Below, one piece after another: positions 9,820 through 21,379 of a stretch of 64,000 bases of DNA; within the stretch, counting starts at the first letter, position 1; every line of letters begins with the position of its first letter. The notes beneath the pieces are model-generated. The model saw only the letters and a list, made by a program, of their open reading frames with translations. It did no database searches and was not told the origin of the DNA. The stretch spans positions 89,687,888 to 89,751,887 of the forward strand of contig NC_083571.1 of NCBI RefSeq assembly GCF_027579695.1, in the 5' to 3' direction. The translations under genes and the position numbers were made by a program. The DNA comes from Neoarius graeffei (lineage: Eukaryota; Chordata; Actinopteri; Siluriformes; Ariidae).

Positions 9820-10745
9820 GATTCTTCATGTAAAATTGCAAAGTATTTGCGGATCACATCATCTACAGTACATAATATCATGAAAAGATTCAGAGAATCT
9901 GGAAAAATCTCTGTATGCAAGGGACAAGGCTGAAAACCAGCAATGCATGCCCATGATCTCCGGGCCCTCGGATGACACTGGATTAAAATCAGACATGATT
10001 CTGTCATGGAAATCACTACATGGGCTCAGGAACACTTGCAAAAACTATGGTCTGTGAACACAGTTTGTCTCTGCATCCACAAATGCAAGTTGAAATTATA
10101 TATAAACAATATTCAGAAACACTGTCGCCTTCTCTGGGTGAGCTCATTTATGATGGACTGAAGCAAAGTGGAAAACTATCTTGTGGTCTGATAAATCAAA
10201 ATTTGGAATTCTTTTTGCAAATAATGGATGCCACATTCGGGGTGGCACGGTGGTGTAGTGGTTAGCACTGTTGCCTCACAGCAAGAAAGTCCTGGGTTCG
10301 AGCCCAGTGGCCAATGAGGGCCTTTCTGTGTGGAGTTTGCATGCTCTCCCTGTGTCCACGTGGGTTTCCTCCAGGTGCTCCGGTTTCTCCCACAGTCCAA
10401 AGGCATGCAGGTTAGGCTAATTGGTGGCTTTAAATTGACCGTAGGTGTGAATGGTTGTCTGTATCTATGTGTCAGCCCTGCGATGACCTGGTGACTTGTC
10501 CAGGGTGTTCCCTGCCTCTCACCCATAGTCAGCTGGGATAGGCTCCAGCTTGCCTGCAACCCTGTAGGACAGGATAAGTGGCTACAGATAATGGATAGAT
10601 GGATGGATGGATGGATGGATGGATGCCACATCCTAAGGGCTAAAGAGGAGCGGGACCATCCAGCTGTGTGAAGGTATGGGGGGGGGGTGCATTAGTGCAT
10701 AAGCATGGGTAGCTTGTACATCTGGGAAGGCTCCGTTAATGATTA
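9820..10745 (+). mobile_element. Tc1/mariner-superfamily relic split by a SINE
   Basis: Bases 9820-10236 and 10632-10745 match, in the opposite orientation, the element at 56818-59238; for example the block around 10070-10090 (CATCCACAAATGCAAGTTGA) matches about 58390-58410. The segment covers a central, formerly coding part of the transposase, now without a usable reading frame. Neither terminal repeat is present. A SINE sits inside it. Confidence 0.7.
10237..10618 (+). mobile_element. SINE family 1, copy 2 (variant tail)
   Basis: The head GGGTGGCACGGTGGTGTAGT, the B-box GGTTCGAGCCC and the body are typical. The tail is (GGAT)n instead of (GATGA)n. It is flanked by ATGGATGCCACAT at 10224-10236 and 10619-10631. 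It has diverged from the other copies (for example TTGCCTCAC for TCGCCTCAC), so it is older or a different subfamily. It splits a mariner relic. Confidence 0.9.
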
Positions 10746-10749
10746 ATTT

Positions 10750-10755
<6 letters not shown>

Positions 10756-10808
<53 letters not shown>

Positions 10809-11148
10809 ATTATCTCTAGCCGCTTTATCCTTCAACAGGGTCGCAGGCAAGCCTATCCCAGCTGACTACGGGCGAAAGGCGGGGTACACCCTGGACAAGT
10901 CACCAGGTCATCACAGGGCTGACACATAGACACAGACAACCATTCACACCTACGGTCAATTTAGAGTCACCAGTTAACCTAACCTGCATGTCTTTGGACT
11001 GTGGGGGAAACCGGAGCACCCGGAGGAAACCCACGCGGACACGGGGAGAACATGCAAACTCCGCACAGAAAGGCCCTCGCCTGCCACGGGGCTCGAACCC
11101 GGACCTTCTTGCTGTGAGGCGACAGCGCTAACCACTACACCACCGTGC

Positions 11149-11204
<56 letters not shown>
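10756..11204 (-). mobile_element. SINE family 1, copy 3, between microsatellites
   Basis: The SINE body is 10805-11154, with a small internal deletion in the tail part. It is bounded on the left by an A run and (TA)n (about 10750-10799) and on the right by (CT)n (11155-11183) then (TA)n (11184-11204). Because both sides are simple repeats, no target duplication can be assigned. Insertion into a pre-existing (TA)n array is likely. Confidence 0.85.
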
Positions 11205-11206
<2 letters not shown>

Positions 11207-12144
11207 AAAAAATCAGGGTTTCCTCTAGAAAAACTGGAAAGTGTAGTGGCCCCCCAAGTGCAGTGATTTGTAAAGAGCATACCTGTAAGCTTTGGGGGTC
11301 CAGGGTCATGCTCCCCTGGAAAATTTTGAAATATAATGGTTCATTTCGTGGCTTCTTGTGACATCTGGAGCTGATTTTTACCAGTTCAACATGTCGGGGA
11401 AATGGCTATATTTTACTTATAATTTCACTGAATTCCAACCTGAAAGACAGAAAAAAAAACCCAAAATCAATACAACATCCACTTGCATCTCAAGCAGTGT
11501 ACTGTTCCAAAGGAGAACGCAGTTTATTTCACATCAAACAAAGTGACTAGTGATGCAACATGGCACAAGCTGTTCAAAATACTGATCATTAAATTTTCGC
11601 AGTAGTGCAGATGACTAAATACCTAATACTCAAGACTGAAGTGAACAATTAACAAAGATAAAATGAAAAAAAAAACAGATGAAAAAATGAAAAAACATCA
11701 GATGACCTGGCATTTGGCAAAATTTGGTCAGCAACATGCGACGAACTGGCCTTCATGGTCTCACAACTATGGTCTGCCACAGTGACAGAGGATAGAAAAG
11801 GAGGGAGAGAGCAGAGAGAGAGAGAGAGAGAGAGAAGCTCTCCTGACCAGAACACGGGTGTGTGTGTTATGTGTGTGACTGTGTGAGCAGCGAGTGAGTA
11901 AAGCTGAAAAGCAGGAAAATAAGGAAAATAAAGTGTGTGTAAACATCAGCTCCCGCCTGACATGCTTCTGTACTCCACCCACATCAGGGACATATTACAG
12001 AGATACTTCAGTAGTCAACTCTGAATACACCATAAAGTGTTTGTAAATTGTCTGAAAGCCCTTGTAATGGCAAGGTGGATAATTGACTACTGGTCATAAC
12101 TCCCAACAGTAGTTGAGGCACATGACCTGATCTTACTAGGGCTA
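11205..12144. other. No gene recognised
   Basis: Starts with CAGGGTTTCCTCTAGAAAAA, which resembles a transposon end, but no matching right end was found. A (GA)n run lies at 11809-11836. Nothing else can be supported. Confidence 0.4.
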
Positions 12145-12153
12145 GGACTAAAA

Positions 12154-12827
12154 TGGCCCTTTTCCACTACCCTTTTTCAGCTCACTTCAGCTCACTTCAG
12201 CCCGACACGGCTCGCGTTTCGACTACCAAAAAACAGCACGACTCAGCTCGCTTCAGCCCTGCTTAGCCCCTAAAACTCGCACGGTTTTGGAGTGGGGCTG
12301 AAGTGAGCCAAAGCGAGCCGAGTGAGGCTGGGGGCGTGAGCAGACACTCCCCTGTGCACTGATTGGTGAGGAGGAGTGTCCTCACATGCCCACACACGCC
12401 CCGCGAGCACGCTGGGATCTGTAAACACCGTAAACCCGGAAGAAGAAGAATTACGAATTACGAGAATTTCTGAAGCCTTATGCGCTTCGCCTCATCTATA
12501 CGCTCTTGCCAGTATCTGTTGGCGTTGTCGGTGACAACAAGCCACAGCACCAAGACCAGCAACACTAATGACTCCATGTTTATTGTTTACTATCCGGGTT
12601 GTGAGACTACCGCTTAAAAGATCACTGATGTCACTGTTTGCGCTGCTTAACGACATCACCTGACGTCCACCCACTTTCGCTAACTCCACCCAATGTGTCC
12701 ACCCACTTCCAGCCAGCACGGTTCAGCGTGGTTGTAGTCGAAATGCAACTCCAACAGCCCCACTCAGCTCGACTCAGCACGGCACGGCTCAGCCCGACTC
12801 AGCCGCGTTTGTAGTGGAAAAGCGGCA
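12154..12827 (-). mobile_element. Harbinger-like MITE, copy A
   Basis: 674 bp, ending in TGGCCCTTTTCCACTA and TAGTGGAAAAGCGGCA. The arms are rich in variants of GCTGAGTCG/AGCTGAAG and pair with each other. The two sibling copies (40195, 54111) have TTA target duplications, the PIF/Harbinger pattern. This copy has AAA on both sides. On the minus strand it encodes a short frame starting MESLVLLVLVLWLVVTDNAN that is shared by all three copies. It landed in the left target duplication of the neighbouring SINE. Confidence 0.82.
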
Positions 12828-12833
12828 AAAGTC

Positions 12834-13204
12834 TCATCTCATTCTCATTATCTCTAGCCGCTTTATCCTTCTACAGGGTCGCAGGCAAGCTGGAGCCTAT
12901 CCCAGCTGACTACGGGCGAAAGGCGGGGTACACCCTGGACAAGTCGCCAGGTCATCACAGGGCTGACACATAGACACGGACATCCATTCAGACTCACATT
13001 CACACCTACGGTCAATTTAGAGTCACCAGTTAACCTAACCTGCATGTCTTTGGACTGTGGGGGAAACCGGAGCACCCGGAGGAAACCCACACGGACAGAA
13101 CATGCAAACTCCACACAGAAAGACCCTCGCCGGCCCCGGGGCTCAAACCCAGGACCTTCTTGCTGTGAGGCGACAGCGCTAACCACTACACCACCATGCC
13201 GCCC
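12834..13204 (-). mobile_element. SINE family 1, copy 4
   Basis: Full-length type with the tail at left. Its 12-bp duplication is GGACTAAAAGTC: intact at 13205-13216, and split on the left into GGACTAAAA (12145-12153) and AAAGTC (12828-12833) by the MITE. The SINE therefore came first. Confidence 0.9.
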
Positions 13205-14061
13205 GGACTAAAAGTCAATCATGAAAATAAATCACTTGACTCCTTCCCAGACTGTACAGTTCCACTGAGGCTGTTCAGTTCGCATGAGGCATGTGTAGGG
13301 TGACCAGATTTCCCTAGTCTGAAACCGGGACACTTTTGCGCGCGACCATGCTCGTGCATGCACACCTTTTTTTTTACGTAAACGTGACACTCAGAGAGGT
13401 GCTCTTATCATTTTGTTGAAGCTCACATTTATCAACATCTCACAGGAAATAAAACAAACAGGCATTTTGTTATCTAGTAGCATAGTGGTATACAGATCAG
13501 TTAAATTATGGTCAGACAACAGATTTTGTAATGGCTGAGAATAGGCCAGGCTATGTCCATAGGCCAAATTTAAACTGATTTATTTCACCTGTTTGTGAGA
13601 ACACCAAGAAGAATGCATATGCACATGTAGGCTATATCTCTAAAATTGTATGCACTATAGCATGAACTTAAAAAGTAGATATGTGACCTCAACATAGCCT
13701 AGGTCAGAATCAACCTTACTAACCATTCCCCACAACTGAATGAATAAAGCAAGAAGATGTGTACAAAAGTGAACACTTTAATGGAAGGTGCAACAAGCTG
13801 TTCAACACAGCAATATGGCCAAACTGTCAGAATGGTATGTTAAACAGAAACAAAAAGGAGACAGGTGATTTGAGAATATACACTCAAACAAAACAGCAGT
13901 AAAGGAGGAGAGGGGCGACAGCCCGAGAAAAGCCCCCACAGGAGCGCACAGCATTTGCAACATAGGCTACCCTACCCTACCCAGTACAAGAACAAAGCAC
14001 AGGAACAAAGCTAAGGCGACTGTCAATCCACCCACCCTAAACAAAATGCATTAGCCTACGT

Positions 14062-14251
14062 ATATTTACAAGAAGAGTGAATCTTTTCCAGTTTTAATGT
14101 GATCCTGTATATCGGCGTTACCACCGTGGGCTATGGAGAAGGAACACTTTCAGTGTGTGCAGTAGGCTTCGTGCACATTGTTCTGCACCTCTCGGAGGAA
14201 GGGGTAGGTGCCCTGTAAATCTTTGGAAAAGGTACATTTTCTTTTCGGCAT
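14062..14251 (-). pseudogene. hAT BED-type zinc-finger exon, broken
   Basis: From ATG 14251 on the minus strand the translation is MPKRKCTFSKDLQGTYPFLR, then EVQNNVHEAYCTH, a TGA, then KCSFSIAHGGNADIQDHIKT. It resembles the N-terminal finger region of fish hAT proteins with the form C-x2-C...SIAHGG..DI..HI...KH. The TGA lies where the second zinc cysteine is expected. Too short and broken to be listed as a gene, but it identifies the coding strand of the element. Confidence 0.6.
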
Positions 14252-15347
14252 AATTGCTGCGGCATTACTGCTGCTAGCTGCTAGACAAAGAACATTCGCG
14301 CCAGTTAATGTTTATTTTATTGTTGCATGGCAACACGTTCTGTTGTCTGGAATAATGTGGCTAAATAAACACCCGTGCCACAGGGCCAGGGGGCAGTAAC
14401 CAGGGAAGTTTGTGATTCCTGTCAATTCTTCAAAATAGTAAATGCAGGGCCCTATGAAAGATTACAATTTAGGGCCCCCCCGGTAAAATTTTCAAGCTCA
14501 AGCAACTGAATTTGAAGTCTGTTTTTGGCTGGCACTTCTACTTTACTATGCATGTGATCAGCTACCTAGCAAGTTTAGGTGATACAATTATTTGGTATTT
14601 GAACATTTTAAATGCAGAACTGTCAGAATTAGACTGAATTGACTGTTGCAATTCCATGATATATATTATGGAAGATATATATTTCTTTTATTAGCAACTA
14701 TTATTAGGCCACTCAGTAGCTTATGGAGTTCATTCAATCCAAATGTTTGTGTTGAGAGAAATTGCATGCATCACTGTATCAGCATGGATAACATTCTGTA
14801 TGCACATTATGGATACTCCAGAGCCCTCCAGCAAACATCATCAATAATCAGGATTACAAAATGTATTCCTTTGTTTCCTCCATTTATTGACTTATTGTAT
14901 GTGATCAAATGTATGCCTTGATGAATAACTACACTAGTTTTTTGATACAATTACAGAGTGCACTGCAAGAAATCCACTCAGTGTTTTTGGTTTCTTTTAG
15001 GCATCACACATTTATTAGAAAACACAGCAAATGTTCAAATATTCAAGTTAAATACTTAGCAACAGTATCAATAAATCCACACATGAACAATAGCAATGCT
15101 ATCTATGACCACAGCTAATGTGCAAAATATTAAAGTTAAATACTTAATATCAACAAATCCACACATGAACAATTGCAAAACATCTAGACTTAATTATACA
15201 ATAAAGATACCTATGAAAAAAGGTGATTTTTTTTTCACACACAGTGTGATATCCGGACTTCATAATTCATCACACCTGCTCCTGCTTAGCAACTTCTAGG
15301 ATGTACACCTCCGCTGCGCACATAGAAAAACCGGCAGCTGCGCTAAC

Positions 15348-15855
15348 CCTGCATTCATGTGCTCTGGGAAGATGATATTTTCCAGTTGGGAAGTGGTATT
15401 TACCAGTGTGTTGTGTTCACATGCTTTTGTTGTGGTTGACAAATTAAAGATGGTGGACCAGATTCAAGTTAGCAATAGTTAGTTAGCTATCGTTAGCAAT
15501 AGCGTCTGCTCTGGATAGGTAAAAACAAACCATAACAACGCATTTTTAAAGGAAACGGATTTCTAATGTATTATATTACACTTGTTAATGACGCAACATT
15601 GCATAGACACTAAAAACTACCCACTAGTACTAGTAAAAAAAAAACTTTAGTAGCGTACAATGCTTAGCATTCAAGTGTCTTGTACCGCTCGCCGCCATGT
15701 TGAAAAGGTTAAAGTTCATCTCATCTCGGCAACTCGTGTATCAAAATTTTCTACGAGTTGCCCAGTGGAAAATACCACAAGAGGGGGCGTTCATGTGTGT
15801 TTTCCATGTCGGCGTTTGGTATTTACCATAATTCCCATAGCACATGAATGCAGCA
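15348..15855. mobile_element. MITE nested in the 3-kb hAT
   Basis: Terminal inverted repeats CTGCATTCATGTGCTCTGGG at the left and the inverse of CTGCATTCATGTGCTATGGG at the right, about 500 bp apart. Subterminal GGTATTTACCA copies occur in both arms. No convincing target duplication, so the superfamily is unknown. No coding capacity. Confidence 0.65.
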
Positions 15856-16387
15856 TAATAGCTCTGTGCACACACGGAGCTACACATTTCACGTGTCCCG
15901 CGCCCAGAATCAGACTGTACCATTAGTAAAAAGGGTGGAGGGGTGAAATGACAATATCATAAATAATTCAAGAAAAATTTTATAGCAAATCATAACCATG
16001 TATAATTTGCATATTTTAACAGATGAAATGAAATATTTTATTTCAAAAACTTACACAAGGCAATACTATTAAAATAATATTAATATCCCTCACAGGCCCC
16101 CCTGTCAGTGCCAGGCCCTTAGAATCGTCCTAACTTTCCCCCCCTAGCGGCGCCCCTGACGTCGCGAGTGGCGAAAACCGGGACATATCCGTGTCCCGAC
16201 AGACTTTTGTCGGGACTCGGGACACACAACCCCAAATCGGGGCTGTCCCGGTAAAACCGGGACGTCTGGTCACCCTAGGCATGTGCCATGTGAGCCTTCC
16301 TGAAATGAAGACTAAGTCTCAATTATAGATAATCATGAATTTGTGGGTGGTCAAACATCACCCATATGCAGACTTTCTACATCTATC

Positions 16388-17022
16388 TGGGATGCTCTGT
16401 TAACAACATCTGTCTTGAATGATCGGATCACAAGTGAACAGTTGAGAGACACATCTCTTCAGACTTGGCATTAAAGTGGGTCTCCTGTGACCAGTTGCAT
16501 TCAGATTTCATACATTGTTTATGCAGGAGAAAGGATATCATGCATGTTTCTTACATCAGCCTTCTGCTGCATTTATTTTCCAGCAGAACAATCCTGCAAA
16601 TCCTATTTTATCTACGTTTATGGGGACTGTTTCAAACATTTTAATTGTGTGATTTACTAATTAAACTTATGAATGAACAGGAGATGAAACACCAAAAGAA
16701 GCTACAGACAGCATCTACTTTTGTCTGTTATGTTTTTATCCATTAGCCTAGCAGCAGATAACACTACCATTCAGTGCAATTTCCACACATTCCCCCAATG
16801 ATTATGCATCTTATGGTGTTTGGGACACAGTAAGATACGTTTGCATTCACACTACAAATGCAATGTAGACATATGTATCCCAGACCATCATTCAATGTGG
16901 TTTGAGTGATCAGATCACAAAGAATCTTGGAATTGCATTTGACCCTGTTTGCACCTGAACTTAACGTTGTTCACTTATGATCGGATCACCCACAACTCCA
17001 TAATGCCAGGTGTGAACTGGGC
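16388..17022. repeat. Degenerate MITE with inverted ends
   Basis: Inverted blocks TGATCGGATCACAAGTGAAC (about 16420) and GTTCACTTATGATCGGATCA (about 16968) face each other. The right end reads CCAGGTGTGAACTGGG. I remember this as a common fish non-autonomous DNA element ('acctggtattaa...gatcggatcac'). The left end is eroded and no duplication is seen. Confidence 0.55.
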
Positions 17023-17689
17023 CTTATTTGCAACCCCAGTCATGAAAACTTGAATGATGCTGTTTCAGTGTTTGCTGAAAGGTTTAAAATGATGCTTGAC
17101 ATCACCATATTAAGTTTCTTGAAATTAAAGCTGTGTGCCTTGGATGAGAACATGTTCAGGAAGCCCTAAGCAGATCACAAACTATTGTTTTACATCAACT
17201 ATTAAGGGTGCACAAAATTGCAAGCACTGTTAAGGTAGGCAATCAAGCTCTGGAAGTTGTACAGATGTGCAAAGTCTTAGGTCTTGCGACAAACATATCA
17301 AGCTGATGCATCACTCAGTGGATAATGGACATGTCTTACAGTCCTCTGCTTGAGAATGGGGAAATGTACAAGGAGGTATTTCAGCTAATGTGAAACACAT
17401 TTGACCGCATTTACGCTCTGTAAATGTGGTTTACAGAAACTGCATAGACAGGCACTTTAATCCAGGAAACACTGACTCAAAATAACCCAGCATTCCTGCT
17501 AAATCTATTGGCACCTCAGTTGCTTTTGCCATATAGATCTGGCCACACAGTCACAAAGATAGTTGATAAATTTTCTCATTTCTACCAAAGAAATTCAAAA
17601 CACAAGTTTACCAGACTTTTGCAATATTGCTAATTTTCAAAATGCTATAGAAGCTACAGTTGGCCACAAGTAAAATTGAATAGAAATTA
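17023..17689. other. No gene recognised
   Basis: Non-coding sequence with no element ends or motifs that I can support. Confidence 0.5.
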
Positions 17690-17701
17690 ATTGCACAATT
17701 G

Positions 17702-18063
17702 TCTCATCTCATTATCTCTAGCCACTTTATCCTGTTCTACAGGGTCGCAGGCAAGCTGGAGCCTATCCCAGCTGACTACAGGTGAGAGGCGGGGTACACC
17801 CTGGACAAGTCGCCAGGTCATCACAGGGCTGACACATAGACACAGACAACCATTCACACCTACGGTCAATTTAGAGTCACCAGTTAACCTAATCTGCATG
17901 TCTTTGGACTGTGGGGGAAACCGGAGCACCTGGAGGAAACCCACGCAGACACGGGGAGAACATGCAAACTCTGCACAGAAAGGCCCTCGCCGGCTACGGG
18001 GCTCGAACCCAGACCTTCTTGCTGTGAGGCGACAGCGCTAACCACTACACCACCGTGCCGCCC
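17702..18063 (-). mobile_element. SINE family 1, copy 5
   Basis: Typical head, B-box and (TCATC) tail at left. Flanks TTGCACAATTGT (17690-17701) and TTGCACAAATTGT (18064-18076) are a target duplication with one indel. Confidence 0.92.
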
Positions 18064-18076
18064 TTGCACAAATTGT

Positions 18077-18934
18077 ATATAACATAATTACAATACACAC
18101 TGCTGTCTTTTCATTAAAACTGGTTGGTAATCAAATTGCATATCAGCCATATTAATGTCCTCAATATCCCTTATTTGTTCTGACATGAGTCTTTAATTTC
18201 ATTTATTAACACTATCTTCATTATTGAAATTGCATTTCCTCTTTAGTTCCAACCTCTGACAGTTTGCATGATGTGCATTCATCAGTAAAATGAACACATG
18301 AACATCTAGCCCTGAATATCATGTACACTAAAGTCTCTTTGTTGGGTTATCAAATTGATACTTGATAAAGCTTTCATATTCTAGCAGATATCAATAAAGT
18401 ATCTGCCCAGAGAAAACTACTACAATTTTGGTGACACTCCAGCTTCTGTAAATAAGAAAAAAAAAATAATACACATGATTTAGACTCCCAATATTAAACC
18501 AATCAGGGGAACCAATCTTCCACTTATCACTGAACTTATGCCTAGTTCCTTTGTTCCTTTTTTTTTTCTTTGTTCATAGTTTCATGCATTAATTCTCACT
18601 TCTGGTTCTTTAACTAAAGACCTTACCTTCTAGTTCCACAAAGTTGTTTGTCCATAGTTTTATATCTCTAGTTTTTTCCTTGGTTTTCATTTTCAGAACC
18701 TCAACCAATTTTCCACCAGCACTTCTTTTGTTTTCTTTTGGCACTTTTTTCATCTGTCTTATGGTTGCTTTCTGGATTTGACAGTTTCCTGTGATTTCAA
18801 TATGCATTTGCCCTCACAATCCTCCTCTGCTTGTGGTTTGACTCAAATCAATGACTATAGGGGATTTTTCACTGATGTCACAGATTTTTGCTTATCATGC
18901 AGCATCTGCCATATTGTCAGGCAAACAAAGAAAC
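18077..18934. other. No gene recognised
   Basis: AT-rich, low-complexity T-rich runs near 18550-18600. The small minus-strand frame at 18610-18807 is Lys-rich without a recognisable motif. Bases 18875-18934 probably belong to the 5' flank of the following exon relic. Confidence 0.45.
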
Positions 18935-19297
18935 ATGGCTGCAACAGTTAATAATGAAAATCAAGATGACTGTAGTTAGTACAATATCTCCAAAATGATA
19001 AAAAATTAGATTATAGATCATGTTACATCAAAAAGCTGAAGCATGCGGGCATCACAGATCCATATAATTTACCCACATGTATTTATTCCACTTAAAACGT
19101 GTATGGCAAACCAGCTACCGGATTTGGGATACTATGACATCCTGAATTATTTAGTATTTGGGACTTCTGAACACACTGGAGAAATGCTAAAGGCATACAA
19201 AAGTACAAATGCCTACCAATATTTTGAGGCAGGTTTTGAACATGCCAGAATGTTATGGGAAATTCCTGATAAAGAAATATGCCTTATTATGACAAAG
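18935..19297 (+). pseudogene. Second SWIM/YqaJ-like first-exon relic
   Basis: It begins at ATG 18935 (MAATVNNENQDDCS) and soon meets stops. A frame containing YIKKLKHAGITDPYNLPTCI matches the sibling's CSRLGIADLYNLPQSLF. After a +1 shift the frame from 19043 carries QLPDLGYYDILNYLVFGTSE, LKAYKSTNAYQYFEAGFEHA and a terminal CLIMTK|V at the donor AAG|GTAAGC (19297/19298), in the same phase 0 as the copy at 1655-2038. It is decayed but shows the exon boundary is conserved between copies. Confidence 0.55.
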
Positions 19298-19656
19298 GTA
19301 AGCTCAAATGTGGACGTCTGATAGTAATAAACAAGCCAGGGCTGAGATCTAGCACATTTTATAGTGTTTAGCCTTGTCTACATTATCAGTACATAAACCT
19401 GCTGCTAGTTTTGCCAAGCATTAGGTCTAATAAAATCTCATGTCCAAAGCCCACATCCAGATATACATTTTAATGTTCATACATTTTGCCATTTGGCATG
19501 TTTTTTGTAGTGCAGTAGAGCTGCAAAATATGACACATTGTGTATATACCAGTAGACTGTACTGAGTACTACCAGAGCGTGCAACCTGTTAAAAGCTTTA
19601 CTCTCTAGACCAAAGTTCTGTCCATGTTACGCCAACTTAGACTTGTTGAATGTTAA

Positions 19657-20417
19657 AGGAATACTCCGGAGTGAAATGCTTTCTAGGTCTATTTTCACAT
19701 TATTGGGAGTGCATACATTGAGTTGCTACCACAATCACGTCAATTGGATGTGTTTTGAGAATTAGTTTTTTGCGATTTCAACCGGAAAGCGCTAACACGG
19801 CAGTGCGCGGAGCATGTCTTTTTGCCGATACAAAACACTAGTTTTAAAACCATTGCAAAGCTCCAAACATGACAGTTCTGTGGAAGTGAGTAGAGGGTTC
19901 CTACAAACAAAACGAAGTGTCCCTGGCTCTGCAAGTGCACGGATAGAGTGTGTAGAAGAGTAAATACAAAGCCAGTGACCTTACCTGAATTTGGTCTTCT
20001 CCAGATGCCATCTTCATGGGACAGTCCAGCGGGATGGGCTCTGCACTTAGCACTCGACTTTTACGGACTGTCCCATGAAGATGGCATCTGGAGAAGACCA
20101 AATTCAGGTAAGGTCACTGGCTTTGTATTTACTCTTCTACACACTCTATCCGTGCACTTGCAGAGCCAGGGACACTTCGTTTTGTTTGTAGGAACCCTCT
20201 ACTCACTTCCACAGAACTGTCATGTTTGGAGCTTTGCAATGGTTTTAAAACTAGCATTTTGTATCGGCAAAAAGACATGCCCTGCGCACTGCCATGTTGC
20301 GCTTTCCGGTTGAAATCAAAACACATCCAGTTGATGCGATTGTGGTAGTAACTCAACGTATGCACTCCCAATAATATGAAAATAGACCTAGAAAGCATTT
20401 CACTCCGGAGTATTCCT
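19657..20417. mobile_element. 761-bp foldback element with TTAA duplication
   Basis: Two arms of about 370 bp and 355 bp are almost exact reverse complements, separated by about 35-40 bases around 20045. The ends are AGGAATACTCCGGAGTGAAA and its inverse, and TTAA stands on both sides (19653-19656 and 20418-20421). TTAA points to piggyBac- or Kolobok-type transposases acting in trans. No coding capacity is evident. Open frames in the arms are mirror images of each other. Confidence 0.9.
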
Positions 20418-20421
20418 TTAA

Positions 20422-21379
20422 CTTGAGTACGCTGAGGCTAGATCTAGATTTATGGGATTTTTTTTTATCACTGAATGGCCTTGAATTAGAAAAAAAAGAA
20501 GGTTTTAGAAGAAATAACCAGTTTCATACTAGCCTGATATAAAATGTTCTCCACACACACGGGAATGCTTTGTTGGCATCCAGTCTTCCCATTTAACTGC
20601 ATTTTTGCAGAGAAAATGGCACCCGCCATTTTTCTCATCTTTCTGGGTTTGCCAGGAAGCGGTGAAAATGTTAAACCAGGCTTATCTCCATGTCTGTTAT
20701 TACCTCCAAAATCACAAGTCTCTGGCATTGTTCTTTTAGATGCAACTTCTACAAGTTTATCTGTAGATGTTTACTGAAATGGGCTTAAAATCACTCGCGT
20801 ATGCTTGTGACACTACTGTGCCGGTTGTTATGAAACACAAAGCTTGCCTGGTAATATGACCACAAACAAATCTGCAGTTATGATGACATCATATGATAGG
20901 CCCCCATGGTCGTGCTGTTTGGTGCAAACACAATAAAGGTACCTTGTGCATACATTCTGCCTCTTATTATCCTAAATTATGAAAACACTTCTATAAATAT
21001 ATATTTGTGTCTATTGCCTCTGGAGAGCATATAGAGGTGTGGCAGTTTTTTTTTATACAATCACTCATGTACACGTGCCGCTATAGTTTTGTTTTTCAAA
21101 TTGCTACACCACTGCTTCAAATATCTAGATTAAAAAAAAAAAAAATTATATAAAAATTGAGGTATTTATTTTTGAAATGACAGTAAGACAACCTCTACCA
21201 TGTTTAAATCTTGAATGGCTATTTGGTTCCTTTTTTATTTTCTGTCTGCTGCTTGCTGAATTAGTTGAATACACATTACTTTAAGATGCTGTCAATATGA
21301 CAGCATTGATTTGTAATGTTCTTGGTAAGGCCTTTCCTGTAATCATATTTAAGTGAAATAGAAACTTGCAAACAACATT
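20422..21379. other. No gene recognised
   Basis: AT-rich. A minus-strand frame (20486-20728) reads GKTGCQQSIPVCVENILYQA and looks less random than its neighbours, but I cannot assign it. Confidence 0.35.

Larger units (their letters stand above)
13296..16277 (-). mobile_element. 3-kb hAT element with decayed BED-finger gene
   Basis: Ends are TAGGGTGACCAGATTTCCC at 13296 and GGGACGTCTGGTCACCCTA ending at 16277. The flanks are GGCATGTG at 13288-13295 and 16278-16285, a perfect 8-bp duplication. Subterminal GAAACCGGGACAC/GTCCCGGTAAAACC repeats lie inside both ends. It holds a broken zinc-finger exon (14062-14251), an 88-bp imperfect tandem duplication (about 15033-15175) and a MITE (15348-15855). 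The segment 14432-16150 has its own CAGGGCCC.../...GCCCCTG-like borders and may be one more nested element, but no duplication supports that. Confidence 0.88.

Noticed and set aside
11205-11225. Transposon left end CAGGGTTTCCTCTAG
   Set aside because: No matching right end or duplication found within the following kilobases.
12492-12719. 75-codon frame MLAGSGWTHWVELAKVGGRQ (also at 54229)
   Set aside because: Lies within the Harbinger-like MITE, antisense to the shorter shared frame in copy A, with no motif. Similarity between copies only reflects their common origin.
20486-20728. Minus-strand frame with GKTGCQQSIPVCVENILYQA as a conserved exon
   Set aside because: Looks protein-like but I could not tie it to a family, and no splice-site pattern was convincing.
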